6,690 nt of DNA, taken from positions 1 through 6,690 of the forward strand of contig JAUWRQ010000061.1 of NCBI GenBank assembly GCA_030610515.1, written 5' to 3'. The DNA is from Candidatus Eiseniibacteriota bacterium. GTDB lineage: Bacteria > Joyebacterota > Joyebacteria > Joyebacterales > Joyebacteraceae. Within the stretch, counting starts at the first letter, position 1. Each line of letters starts with the position of its first letter. A program made the position numbers and the translations under genes. Positions 1 through 6,516 of this stretch are shown one piece after another. The notes beneath the pieces were generated by a model. That model made no database searches and had not been told where the DNA came from. It worked only from the letters and a program-made list of their open reading frames with translations.

Positions 1-611
1 GCCTCCTCGAAGTTGTACTTCGAGAACTCGACCTCGTACTGCTTCTGGAGCTCGCCGAACTTGACCCCCGGCGCCCACTCGAGGTCGAAGAAGCTGTCGA
101 CGCCCTGAAGGAAAGTCGCGATCCGGCCGAGGCCGTAGGTGATCTCGGAGGAGACGACGTCGAGCTCCAGCCCTCCCGCCTGCTGGAAATAGGTGAACTG
201 CGTAATCTCCATCCCGTCGATCCAGACCTCCCATCCCAGCCCCGCGGCACCCAAGGTCGGGGACTCCCAGTCGTCCATCACGAGCCTCATGTCGTGCTTC
301 CCAAGCTCGATGCCGATCGCCCTGAGGCTCTCGAAGTAGACGTCCAGGACGTCCGCGGGCGCGGGTTTCAGGAGAACCTGGTACTGTAGAAACTGCTGCA
401 TCCGTATCGGGTTCTCGCCGTACCGCCCGTCCTTCGGGCGGCGCGACGGCTCGACGTACGCGGCCCTCCACGGCTCCGGTCCCAAGCACCGGAGGAACGT
501 CGCGGGGTTAAACGTGCCTGCGCCGACCTCGGAGTTGTAGGGCTGGACCACGACGCATCCGTAGTCCGACCAGTACCGCTCGAGGTTCAGGATGATATCC
601 TGGAACAGCAT
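1..611 (-). CDS. glyQ: Glycyl-tRNA synthetase alpha subunit (3'-truncated by window edge)
   Basis: This is the catalytic subunit of the heterotetrameric (alpha2beta2) class II glycyl-tRNA synthetase, which charges tRNA-Gly with glycine in the cytoplasm. My own translation gives 203 complete residues from an ATG at 611-609. The family is usually about 290-300 residues, so roughly the last third lies beyond position 1. Visible family signatures are [12 protein letters not shown] (28-39), the motif-2 region [17 protein letters not shown] (54-70), [16 protein letters not shown] (115-130), ITQFTYFQQ (136-144) and EITYGLGR (156-163). The start lies about six residues inside the E. coli N-terminus but just before the conserved FQ-(L/I)-I-L-x-L segment. 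It sits 4 nt after the recO stop. A purine-rich AAGGAAGAG (630-622) inside the recO tail is the likely ribosome site, at a rather long spacing. The beta subunit gene glyS is expected next but is not in view. No frame damage is seen. Confidence 0.97.
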   Translation of the reverse strand, partial: MLFQDIILNLERYWSDYGCVVVQPYNSEVGAGTFNPATFLRCLGPEPWRAAYVEPSRRPKDGRYGENPIRMQQFLQYQVLLKPAPADVLDVYFESLRAIGIELGKHDMRLVMDDWESPTLGAAGLGWEVWIDGMEITQFTYFQQAGGLELDVVSSEITYGLGRIATFLQGVDSFFDLEWAPGVKFGELQKQYEVEFSKYNFEE

Positions 612-615
612 GTGT

Positions 616-1413
616 TCAGTTCTCTTCCTTGTTGTCAGGCGTCGCTCCGGCCCGCGAGCGCCTGGCCCTCTCGAGTGATTCGAGCACCGACTGAGAACGA
701 AGTCTGAGCGAGAGCCCCGAGTGACGTTCCAGAAGCGCCAGGAGCGCTCTCCCGACGTCGTCCCGGAGCCGATCGGGGAGCATCCGGAATCGGGTCGCCG
801 GCTCCTGAGCGCGCAGGTCCCGAAGGACCTCCACGACATCCTCGTCGTACTCGGCGCGGGGTTCTTCGCAGCTCCCGCACACCACGCCGCCGTCCTCCAC
901 GGAGAACGTAGAGCCCGCGCCGGCGGCGCGACCACAGACGACACAGCGATCGAGCACTGGAGCATATCCGAGCCGATCGGCGAGCGAGAGCTCAAACCTC
1001 CACAGCTCCGCTTGGAGATCTTCCTCGGGGTGCGAGTCCAGCTCACCGAGCGTCCCGCACAAGGCGTCGAACAGATCGGGATCCGGCGCCTGCTCCGCAA
1101 CGAGCCTGTCAACGAGTTCGAGCGCCACGGCGGCGTACGCCTGCCGATCGATGTCCCGCCGAAGCCGTCGGAACTCGCGCTCGGGCTCAGCCTGCGACAC
1201 GAGCGACAGCCCACGACCCGCCCGCAGGTAGAAAACCACCCCGGACACAACAAACGGATCCAGGGCAGCTCCCAGGCGCCCTCCTCCCCTCCGCACTCCC
1301 TTGGCGATCAATCGTACTTTGCCATGGTCGCGAGTATAGCACACCACGACGCCGCTCGTCTCACCGACGGGGTGACGGCGAAGCACGATCGCCCTGGACT
1401 TGACGGGCGGCAC
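616..1413 (-). CDS. recO: DNA repair protein RecO
   Basis: RecO is a recombination mediator. With RecR it displaces SSB and loads RecA on gapped DNA in the RecF pathway. It also anneals SSB-coated single strands. The 265-residue product matches the usual length of about 240-270. The N-terminal OB-fold segment begins in the typical way ([15 protein letters not shown], 6-20, then strands to about residue 75). A helical domain follows (about 85-150), then a zinc-finger-like pair of CxxC motifs at C157/C160 and C179/C182, and a C-terminal helical part with [20 protein letters not shown] (224-243). The start is GTG (1413-1411). It is supported by an AGGAGG (1424-1419) at 5-nt spacing, which overlaps the mgtE stop codon. 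It also lines up with the family N-terminus. The gene is 9 nt after mgtE and 4 nt before glyQ, so it is almost certainly co-transcribed with both. The recO-glyQ adjacency is common in bacteria. Confidence 0.95.
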   Translation of the reverse strand: MPPVKSRAIVLRRHPVGETSGVVVCYTRDHGKVRLIAKGVRRGGGRLGAALDPFVVSGVVFYLRAGRGLSLVSQAEPEREFRRLRRDIDRQAYAAVALELVDRLVAEQAPDPDLFDALCGTLGELDSHPEEDLQAELWRFELSLADRLGYAPVLDRCVVCGRAAGAGSTFSVEDGGVVCGSCEEPRAEYDEDVVEVLRDLRAQEPATRFRMLPDRLRDDVGRALLALLERHSGLSLRLRSQSVLESLERARRSRAGATPDNKEEN

Positions 1414-1418
1414 GAGAG

Positions 1419-1424
1419 CCTCCT
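1419..1424 (-). promoter_or_regulatory. recO Shine-Dalgarno overlapping the mgtE stop codon
   Basis: The minus strand reads TAGGAGG, in which TAG (1425-1423) ends mgtE and AGGAGG (1424-1419) is a full consensus ribosome-binding site 5 nt before the recO GTG. This fixes the GTG as the start. It also suggests that ribosomes finishing mgtE can re-engage directly on recO (translational coupling). Confidence 0.8.
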
Positions 1425-2766
1425 ACGTCAGCCGGTCGATGAAGGCGCTCGCCAGGCCGAGATACACGAGGATCCCTATCACGTCGTTCAGCGTGGTGAC
1501 GAACGGGCCCTGCGCGACGGCCGGGTCGACACCGACGCGCCTGAGCGCGAACGGCATCACCGTCCCCAACGTCGCTGCGACCAGAATGACGATTGCGAGG
1601 GAGCCTCCGACGATCGCCGCGAGACCCCAGTCCCGGAGCCAGAATCCAACGATGAGATGCACCGACGCGCCCAGGATCAGAGCGTTCGTGAGGGCGATGC
1701 GCCACTCGCGCAGAAGCCTCGCTCCGGTCTCACCCGCGAGGCCCCGCTCGGTGCGCATGCTGCGGACGATGATGGTCGACGTCTGCAATCCGACGTTCCC
1801 GCCCATCGCGGTGATGACCGGCACGAAAAACGCGAGCGCCAAGACCTTCTCGAGTGAGAACTGGAAGTACCGCATGACCGTGGCCGAGCCGAGGCCTCCG
1901 AGCGCCCCGATCACGAGCCACGGAAGGCGGATGCGGGAGACCCTGAGAGTGGAGTCCTCATGCAGCTCCTCATCTCTCGTACCGGCCATGAGGCTGATGT
2001 CCTCGTCCGCCTCCTCATGGATGACGTCGATGATATCGTCGACCGTGATCCTCCCGACGAGCACGCCCGCGTGGTCAACGACCGGCAAGGCCACGAGATC
2101 GTACCTCTCGAAGAGCTCCGCGACGTCTTCCTGGTCGGTCTCGGCGGTCACAGACACGACGTCGGGAGTCATCACGTTCTCGACCTTCGTGCCGGATCTC
2201 GCAAGCACGACGGACGTGAGCGGAAGGACTCCCTTCAGGCGCCTTGCGGAATCGGTCACGTAGACGTTGTGGATCTCGTCTATCTCGTCGGCCGCGGAGC
2301 GAAGGACCTCGATCGCCCTGTCGACGGTGGCGTCCTGGTGAACGAAGACGACCTCTGACGCCATGATGCCGCCGGCCGACTCGTCGGTGTACTTGAGGAG
2401 TTCCTCGACGTCGCGCCTGTGTTCGGCCGCAAGCGCGGAGAGAACCTCCGCCTGCCTGGACTCGTCCAGCGAGCCCACGACGTCCGCCGCGTCGTCCGAC
2501 GGAAGCTCCGTGGCGATGTCCGCGATCTCCGGGGCCTCAAGAAGCTCGAGAACGTCTTCGAGAACCTGCTCGTCGAGATTGATGACGACGTCCGCCGCGA
2601 GCTCCGCATCAAGCTCGGCCAGGACGCTCTTGAGCTTCTCTCCGGGGAGCGCGCCGACCGCCGCGGCGATGTCCGCGGGATGCCGCCCCCGGAGCGCCTC
2701 CGCGATGACGGAGGGCTGGGCCTCAGGATCGAACACGATCTCGGTGCCTTCGGGCCTTTCGGTCAC
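1423..2766 (-). CDS. mgtE: Magnesium channel/transporter MgtE
   Basis: MgtE is a homodimeric inner-membrane Mg2+ channel gated by cytoplasmic Mg2+. The 447-residue product has the complete family architecture. An acidic helical N domain spans about 15-130 and includes HPADIAAAVGALP (29-41). A CBS pair spans about 135-260. The membrane domain spans about 281-445 with an expected five helices. The acidic cluster VDDIIDVIHEEADEDI (242-257) at the CBS-plug boundary corresponds to the Mg2+-sensing region known from Thermus MgtE. Pore-domain signatures are PVITAMGGNVGLQ (316-328) and GVDPAVAQGPFVTTLND (412-428). D428 aligns with the pore aspartate of the Thermus channel. The start is GTG (2766-2764), with GGAGG (2775-2771) at 4-nt spacing. 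It is the only gene here preceded by a sizeable leader (97 nt), which contains hairpins described separately. It sits downstream of DUF502 and two CorC-family genes and 9 nt before recO. All key motifs are intact. Confidence 0.96.
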   Translation of the reverse strand: MTERPEGTEIVFDPEAQPSVIAEALRGRHPADIAAAVGALPGEKLKSVLAELDAELAADVVINLDEQVLEDVLELLEAPEIADIATELPSDDAADVVGSLDESRQAEVLSALAAEHRRDVEELLKYTDESAGGIMASEVVFVHQDATVDRAIEVLRSAADEIDEIHNVYVTDSARRLKGVLPLTSVVLARSGTKVENVMTPDVVSVTAETDQEDVAELFERYDLVALPVVDHAGVLVGRITVDDIIDVIHEEADEDISLMAGTRDEELHEDSTLRVSRIRLPWLVIGALGGLGSATVMRYFQFSLEKVLALAFFVPVITAMGGNVGLQTSTIIVRSMRTERGLAGETGARLLREWRIALTNALILGASVHLIVGFWLRDWGLAAIVGGSLAIVILVAATLGTVMPFALRRVGVDPAVAQGPFVTTLNDVIGILVYLGLASAFIDRLT

Positions 2767-2770
2767 CGTA

Positions 2771-2775
2771 CCTCC
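2771..2775 (-). promoter_or_regulatory. mgtE Shine-Dalgarno, abutting a potential pseudoknot
   Basis: The transcript reads GGAGG and then TACG before the GTG start. The first G (2775) is also the last base of the hexamer that can pair with the upstream hairpin loop, so the availability of this site could depend on RNA folding. Confidence 0.75.
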
Positions 2776-2806
2776 GGCGCTGGGAACCGCGGTGCGCCGA
2801 CCGCGG
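2775..2806 (-). promoter_or_regulatory. Candidate mgtE leader hairpin / H-type pseudoknot
   Basis: Reading the transcript 5' to 3', CCGCGGT (2806-2800) pairs with ACCGCGG (2793-2787) as a perfect 7-bp stem closing the 6-nt loop CGGCGC (2799-2794). After a 6-nt linker (2786-2781), GCGCCG (2780-2775) is the exact complement of the loop. It ends on the first base of the mgtE Shine-Dalgarno. The two helices can form an H-type pseudoknot if the top A-U pair opens to give a 1-nt crossing loop; otherwise they are alternative folds. Pairing would tuck the ribosome site against a GC helix. The pairings are read directly from the sequence; a regulatory role is inference. An alternative reading is a DNA operator, since ACCGCGGT (2786-2793) is a perfect palindrome and ACCGCGG recurs 14 bp away. 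It resembles no metal riboswitch I recognise. Confidence 0.4.
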
Positions 2807-2824
2807 CAGGGGGCGCGTCCTTCG

Positions 2825-2849
2825 AAAGCCCCGGCTCCGAGGCCGGGCC
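2825..2849 (-). terminator. GC-rich hairpin after DUF502, possible weak terminator or attenuator
   Basis: In the transcript CCCGGC (2847-2842) and GCCGGG (2835-2830) form a 6-bp all-GC stem with a 6-nt loop. A G-G mismatch and one further G-C pair lie below it (2849/2828). Only three U residues follow (2827-2825). It begins 14 nt after the DUF502 stop codon, where a terminator would be expected, but the U tract is too short for a confident intrinsic terminator. It may only reduce read-through into mgtE or stabilise the upstream mRNA end. Confidence 0.3.
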
Positions 2850-2863
2850 ACGGAACGCGTGGG

Positions 2864-3547
2864 TCAGTCTGTGTCTTCGCTGGAACCGTTCGTGGCCATC
2901 GCTCCGGCGGAGATGATGTACTTGAGCCCCTCCTCCGCCGAGATGTTCAGCGGTATGACCTCGTCCTCGGGAACGAGCAGGAAATACCCGGACGTCGGGT
3001 TCGTCGTCGTCGGGAGGAAGACGGCCACCATCTTACGGCCGAGTTTCTCGTCGATCACCGGCGAGCCCTCGGACGTCTGGAACGCCATACTGTATGTACC
3101 CTTCTTCGGGAAGCTGACCAGGACGACCTTCCCGAAGCTCGTCCTCTTCTCCTGCAGGAGCATCGCGAACATCTGCTTCGTGGTCCGGTAGATCCAGCGG
3201 AGGATAGGGATCCGTTCGACGAGGAGTTCGCCGGTTCGGATGAGTCTCCTCCCGAGAATATTGCTCGCGAGAGCCCCGATCACGATGATGATGAGAAGGA
3301 GCGCGACGAGGCCCACGCCGGGGACGCTGTACCCGAGATACAGCTCGACGTACCGTCCGAGGATCAGGTCGAGTCCGGTGAAGAGGCGCCAGAGCACGAA
3401 CGCACTGATCACGGCGGGCAACAGGACCACCAGCCCCGTGAAGAAGTACCTTCGCAGATGCCGCCAGAACGCGTGCCCACCGCCCGTCGCGTGCTGCGGG
3501 CTCTCGGCCCCGGGCGCTGCTACTGGGCGCCCCTCTCTGCCTTCCAT
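2864..3547 (-). CDS. DUF502 family two-helix membrane protein
   Basis: This is a 227-residue protein of the DUF502 (COG2928) family, which has no established biochemical function. A likely disordered, charged N-terminus (1-27) precedes two hydrophobic membrane segments, about 36-57 (FFTGLVVLLPAVISAFVLW) and about 76-96 (PGVGLVALLLIIIVIGALA). A soluble beta-rich domain follows. It carries the family hallmarks RIPILRWIYRTTKQ (112-125), VFLPTTTNPTSGYF (176-189) and EEGLKYIISAG (205-215). The 12-residue tail is polar. The ATG at 3547-3545 is supported by GAGGAG (3556-3551), although the 3-nt spacing is short. The start overlaps the end of the upstream CorC-family gene by 28 bp, implying coupled translation. 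After its stop comes the only sizeable gap of the cluster. The position between CorC and MgtE genes suggests, but does not prove, a role connected with cation transport or membrane homeostasis. Confidence 0.9.
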   Translation of the reverse strand: MEGREGRPVAAPGAESPQHATGGGHAFWRHLRRYFFTGLVVLLPAVISAFVLWRLFTGLDLILGRYVELYLGYSVPGVGLVALLLIIIVIGALASNILGRRLIRTGELLVERIPILRWIYRTTKQMFAMLLQEKRTSFGKVVLVSFPKKGTYSMAFQTSEGSPVIDEKLGRKMVAVFLPTTTNPTSGYFLLVPEDEVIPLNISAEEGLKYIISAGAMATNGSSEDTD

Positions 3548-4782
3548 CGTCTCCTCACTCTCACTTTGCCTATGCGCGTGGCGCTCGCGGACACGACCCT
3601 CATCTCGAGACCGGCGACCACGGCTTCGTCCCCGGGCTCGGGGATCCTACCCAGCGCCTGAAGAACGAGCCCCGCGATCGTGTTGTAGTCGCCCTCCGGG
3701 AGATCCACGCCCAGCGCGTCCTCCACGGCGTCTATCTCAGCCCGTCCATCCAGCATGAACAGGCCGTCGTCGATCTGCTTGATGAGCGACTCGCGGACGT
3801 CGTACTCATCCTCTATCTCACCGACGAGTTCCTCGAGAAGATCCTCGAGAGTCACGACACCGGCGAGGCTTCCGTGCTCGTCCACGACGACGGCCATGTG
3901 CTGACGTCTCGCCTGGAGCTCCCGGAAGAGCTCGTCGCACGTCTTCGTCTCGGGCACGTGCGAGAGCGGTCTCACGATCGTCGACACGGGCCGTTCTTTC
4001 GGCACGTCCAGGAGATCTCGTGAGTGTACCATGCCGTCGATCACGTCCCTGTCGGCCCCGTAGACGGGCAGGCGCGAGAATCCGTGCGCGCGGACGAGCT
4101 CGCAGGCGTCGCCGACGGAGGCGTCATGCGACAGCCCCACGATGTCCGTCCTTGGAACCATCACCTCCTCGACGCTGGTCAGGGCGAACTCGAAGATGCC
4201 CGATATGAGCTTCGTCTCCTGCTCGTCGACGGCGCCGGACTTCTCGCCCTCGCTCGTGAGCAGGATCCGGAGCTGGTCCTTCGTCAACCGCTGTCGCCAC
4301 GTCGCCGACTTGACGCCGACGAACTTGAGGAGAAATCTCGCGAGCCCGGTGATCACCCAGATGATCGGGAAGAAGAGCCAGTAGAACACGCGCAGAGGAT
4401 GGATGACCCTGAGCGTCACGACGTCCGTCAGCCGTCGTCCGACGACCTTCGGGATGACCTCGCCGAACACAAGAAGGGTAGACGTCACGACGATGGTCGA
4501 GAGGACACCGACGACTGCCGGCGCCCCCCCGTCGAGCGCCCTCGCGAACGTCCACGAGACGAGCGACGACGTCATGACGACGGCTATGTTCGTGCCGACG
4601 AGCGTCGTGCCGAGGAGCCTGGACGGATCGGCGACGAACCGCTCGAGAGCGTGCGCGCCGGCCTTCCCCTTGTCGAGCCAGTGCTCCAACCGTATCCAGT
4701 TGACGGAGACGAGCGCCGTCTCCGACCCGGAGAAGAACGCCGACAGCACATGTCCGACTGCCACGAGTGAGAGTATCAGCAC
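3520..4782 (-). CDS. CNNM/CorC family transporter: DUF21-CBS-CorC_HlyC (second copy)
   Basis: This is a full-length 420-residue membrane protein of the CorC/CNNM family. Members are linked to Mg2+ and Co2+ efflux; the older label 'hemolysin-related' is historical. The DUF21 membrane domain (about 1-155) carries FFSGSETAL (16-24), LVGTN (61-65) and GEVIPK (107-112), conserved polar/acidic positions of the ion pathway. After a linker with the TKDQLRILL stretch (167-175), a CBS pair begins at MVPRTDI (208-214) and ends with TLEDLLEELVGEI (311-323), a region that binds ATP in structurally studied members. A CorC_HlyC domain (about 335-412) completes it, including LQALGRIPEPGD (374-385). The start is GTG (4782-4780), 10 nt after the preceding paralogue. 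An in-frame TGA just upstream rules out extension. No well-spaced Shine-Dalgarno is visible: AGGA lies almost against the GTG, and AGGAG is 13 nt away. Translation is probably coupled. Substrate cannot be read from sequence. Confidence 0.93.
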   Translation of the reverse strand: MLILSLVAVGHVLSAFFSGSETALVSVNWIRLEHWLDKGKAGAHALERFVADPSRLLGTTLVGTNIAVVMTSSLVSWTFARALDGGAPAVVGVLSTIVVTSTLLVFGEVIPKVVGRRLTDVVTLRVIHPLRVFYWLFFPIIWVITGLARFLLKFVGVKSATWRQRLTKDQLRILLTSEGEKSGAVDEQETKLISGIFEFALTSVEEVMVPRTDIVGLSHDASVGDACELVRAHGFSRLPVYGADRDVIDGMVHSRDLLDVPKERPVSTIVRPLSHVPETKTCDELFRELQARRQHMAVVVDEHGSLAGVVTLEDLLEELVGEIEDEYDVRESLIKQIDDGLFMLDGRAEIDAVEDALGVDLPEGDYNTIAGLVLQALGRIPEPGDEAVVAGLEMRVVSASATRIGKVRVRRRWKAERGAQ

Positions 4783-4792
4783 TTCCTGTCAG

Positions 4793-6070
4793 CTACTCCT
4801 TCTTGTCTTCGTCCGCGCCGAGGTCTTGCTGCCTGACCACGCGAACGCGCTTGACCCGTTGCTCTTCCACCGATTCCACGGTGAACTCGAGTCCCGCCCG
4901 CTCCATCTTCTCGCCCTCGGAAGGGATGCGACCGAACGCTTCCATGAGATAACCGCCCAGGGTCTCGACGTCCTCGCTCTCCAGGACCACACCGATCTCG
5001 TCCGCCAGATCATCGAGTCTCACGACGCCGTCCGCGATGACGGTGCTGCGATCGATGACCCGGATCAGCGGCTCGTCTTCCCCGTCATACTCGTCGCGTA
5101 TCTCACCCACGATCTCCTCGATCAGGTCCTCGAGAGTAACGAGCCCCGCCGTCCCTCCGTACTCGTCGACGATGATGGCTATGTGTATGCGCCTGTGCTG
5201 AAGCTCGCGCAGAAGGTCGCCCGCCTTCTTGCTCTCTGGTGTGTAGTACGCGGCCCGCACGAGCTGCGGGAGACGGACGCCTGACGAATCCGAGATGTCC
5301 GTCTTGAGGAGGTCCTTCACATAGAGGATGCCCACGATGTGATCGACGTCCTCGTGGAACACGGGAATCCTCGAGTGCCCCAGCTCCTTCGCCTTCTCGA
5401 CGACCTCGGAGATAGAGAGCCTATCCTCAATGCATCCCATGTCGACTCTCGGCACCATGATCTCCCGGACGACCGTATCGCCGAATTCGATGACGCTGTC
5501 GATCATGTCCCGCTCATCTTCCTCGAGGGTTCCGCGCCTACCCGAGAGCTCCACGATCGTCCGAAGCTCTTCGGACGTCACAAACGGACGCTCCACGTCG
5601 ACGAGCCTCCTCCGTATGGAGGAATCGATTGCATCCATGACGCTGACGATCGGCGCGAAGACACGCAGCGTCGTCGAAATGAGCGGCGCGTTGCGTGTCG
5701 CCACCGCCATGTTCCGCTGCATCGCGTACATCTTCGGAGCCACTTCGCCGAGGAGAAGAATGACGAACGTCAACACCCCTACCTCCAGCGCGATCGTCGC
5801 GCCGGACGAGTAGCCTCGCGCTGCGCTCAGGTGGAGCGCGGCGAGCGCCCCGAGCGAACCCGTGGCCACGTTGACGAGCGTGTTGCCGATGAGGATGCCG
5901 ATCAGCAACCTCTCCGGGTCGCGCGCCAGCCGCCGGACGCGGCTCTTCTCCGCGAGCGCCTCAAGGTCGAGGCGAGACAGCGAGAGGAACGCCGTCTCTG
6001 AGCCCGAGTAGACACCGGACAGATAGAGAAGGATGGCGAACCCTGCGAGTGCGAGGATGATCGGGATCAA
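4793..6070 (-). CDS. CNNM/CorC family transporter: DUF21-CBS-CorC_HlyC (first copy)
   Basis: This is the first of two tandem paralogues, 425 residues. The DUF21 membrane domain (about 1-150) has YSGSETAFLSLSRL (21-34), LIGNTLVN (60-67) and GEVAPK (108-113). A linker contains SEELRTIVELS (166-176). The CBS pair opens with IMVPRVDM (204-211), includes SRIPVF (233-238) and ends with TLEDLIEEIVGEIRDEYDG (312-330). A CorC_HlyC domain (about 335-412) contains LMEAFGRIPSEGE (375-387), and a charged tail ends the protein. The start is TTG (6070-6068), overlapping the ybeY stop as TTGA (4 bp). AAGGG (6082-6078) lies 7 nt upstream, and the next Met is at residue 115, beyond the first membrane segments. 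In E. coli the gene after ybeY is ybeX/corC, but that protein lacks the DUF21 membrane domain; this one has it and so resembles YfjD/YtfL-type proteins. Probable divalent-cation (Mg2+) export or regulation; substrate unproven. Confidence 0.93.
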   Translation of the reverse strand: MIPIILALAGFAILLYLSGVYSGSETAFLSLSRLDLEALAEKSRVRRLARDPERLLIGILIGNTLVNVATGSLGALAALHLSAARGYSSGATIALEVGVLTFVILLLGEVAPKMYAMQRNMAVATRNAPLISTTLRVFAPIVSVMDAIDSSIRRRLVDVERPFVTSEELRTIVELSGRRGTLEEDERDMIDSVIEFGDTVVREIMVPRVDMGCIEDRLSISEVVEKAKELGHSRIPVFHEDVDHIVGILYVKDLLKTDISDSSGVRLPQLVRAAYYTPESKKAGDLLRELQHRRIHIAIIVDEYGGTAGLVTLEDLIEEIVGEIRDEYDGEDEPLIRVIDRSTVIADGVVRLDDLADEIGVVLESEDVETLGGYLMEAFGRIPSEGEKMERAGLEFTVESVEEQRVKRVRVVRQQDLGADEDKKE

Positions 6071-6516
6071 CTGCGCGCCCTTCCCGCGTCGGCGATCAGC
6101 CGAACGTACCTGTTTTCCAACCGCCTCATTGCCGACCGCTCGGCGGACTTCTCGTGGTCGTGCCCCAAGAGATGAAGCAGCCCGTGCGCCGTCAGCTTCA
6201 GTATCTCACGGTCGAACGGCCGCCGAAACCTCCGCGCCTGAACGGCCGCCCGGTCGACCGAGATGACGACGTCGCCAAGCAGTGTCTCCGGCCCGTCGAA
6301 TCGCTCGTCCTCCGCCCCGGTGAAGGCGAGCACGTCGGTCGGCCGGTCGACGTTCCTGTACTCGCGGTTCAGGCACCGGATGTCCTCGTCTGTCGTGAAC
6401 ACGACGGACGCGTCGCTGTCTTCGTGTGAGTAGTCTCGTAGGATCACGTCAATGAGGCGGCGAACCGCGCGCGTGTCGACCCGCGCCCTGCCGCGGGTGA
6501 CGATGCTAACCGCCAT
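6067..6516 (-). CDS. ybeY: Endoribonuclease/rRNA maturation factor YbeY
   Basis: YbeY is a conserved zinc-dependent protein needed for 16S rRNA 3'-end maturation and ribosome quality control. The 149-residue product has the usual length of about 150-160. The diagnostic metal-binding motif HGLLHLLGHDHE lies at 111-122, with ligands H111, H115 and H121. The upstream family segments LNREYRNVDRPTDVLAF (49-65) and LLGDVVISVDRA (79-90) are intact. The ATG (6516-6514) is preceded by GGGAG (6526-6522) at 5-nt spacing. The gene overlaps the end of the upstream PgpH-like gene by 11 bp, and its stop shares 4 bp with the TTG start of the CorC-family gene. It therefore lies inside a translationally coupled block. 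The ybeY-CorC-family pairing recurs in many bacteria. Confidence 0.97.
   Translation of the reverse strand: MAVSIVTRGRARVDTRAVRRLIDVILRDYSHEDSDASVVFTTDEDIRCLNREYRNVDRPTDVLAFTGAEDERFDGPETLLGDVVISVDRAAVQARRFRRPFDREILKLTAHGLLHLLGHDHEKSAERSAMRRLENRYVRLIADAGRARS

Noticed and set aside
721..1857. Plus-strand open frame of 378 codons opposite recO and mgtE
   Set aside because: Its composition is rich in Arg, His, Asp and Pro, typical of an antisense shadow, with no recognisable domain, while RecO and MgtE are unambiguous on the other strand.
2767..2863. M-box (ykoK) or other known Mg2+ riboswitch before mgtE
   Set aside because: The 97-nt gap is too short for the roughly 160-nt M-box, and none of its conserved features were recognised. 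Only the small hairpin/pseudoknot was found.
3520..3547. The 28-bp overlap as a frameshift or fusion between the CorC-family gene and DUF502
   Set aside because: Both proteins are complete at this junction: the CorC_HlyC domain is finished before the TAG, and DUF502 has its own ATG with a GAGGAG site. The overlap is ordinary operon packing.
2363..3661. Long plus-strand open frame (432 codons) spanning mgtE, its leader and DUF502
   Set aside because: It is opposite two confidently identified genes and shows low-complexity Ser/Arg/Asp-rich translation with no family motif. Long antisense frames are expected in GC-rich coding DNA.
4024..5284. Plus-strand open frames (248 and 293 codons) opposite the CorC-family genes
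   Set aside because: Antisense shadows of conserved DUF21-CBS-CorC coding sequence. Their translations are low in complexity and match no family I recognise.
3520..6070. Haemolysin function for the two CorC/HlyC proteins
   Set aside because: The hemolysin label for this domain family is historical. The DUF21-CBS-CorC architecture points to divalent-cation transport, and no toxin feature is seen.
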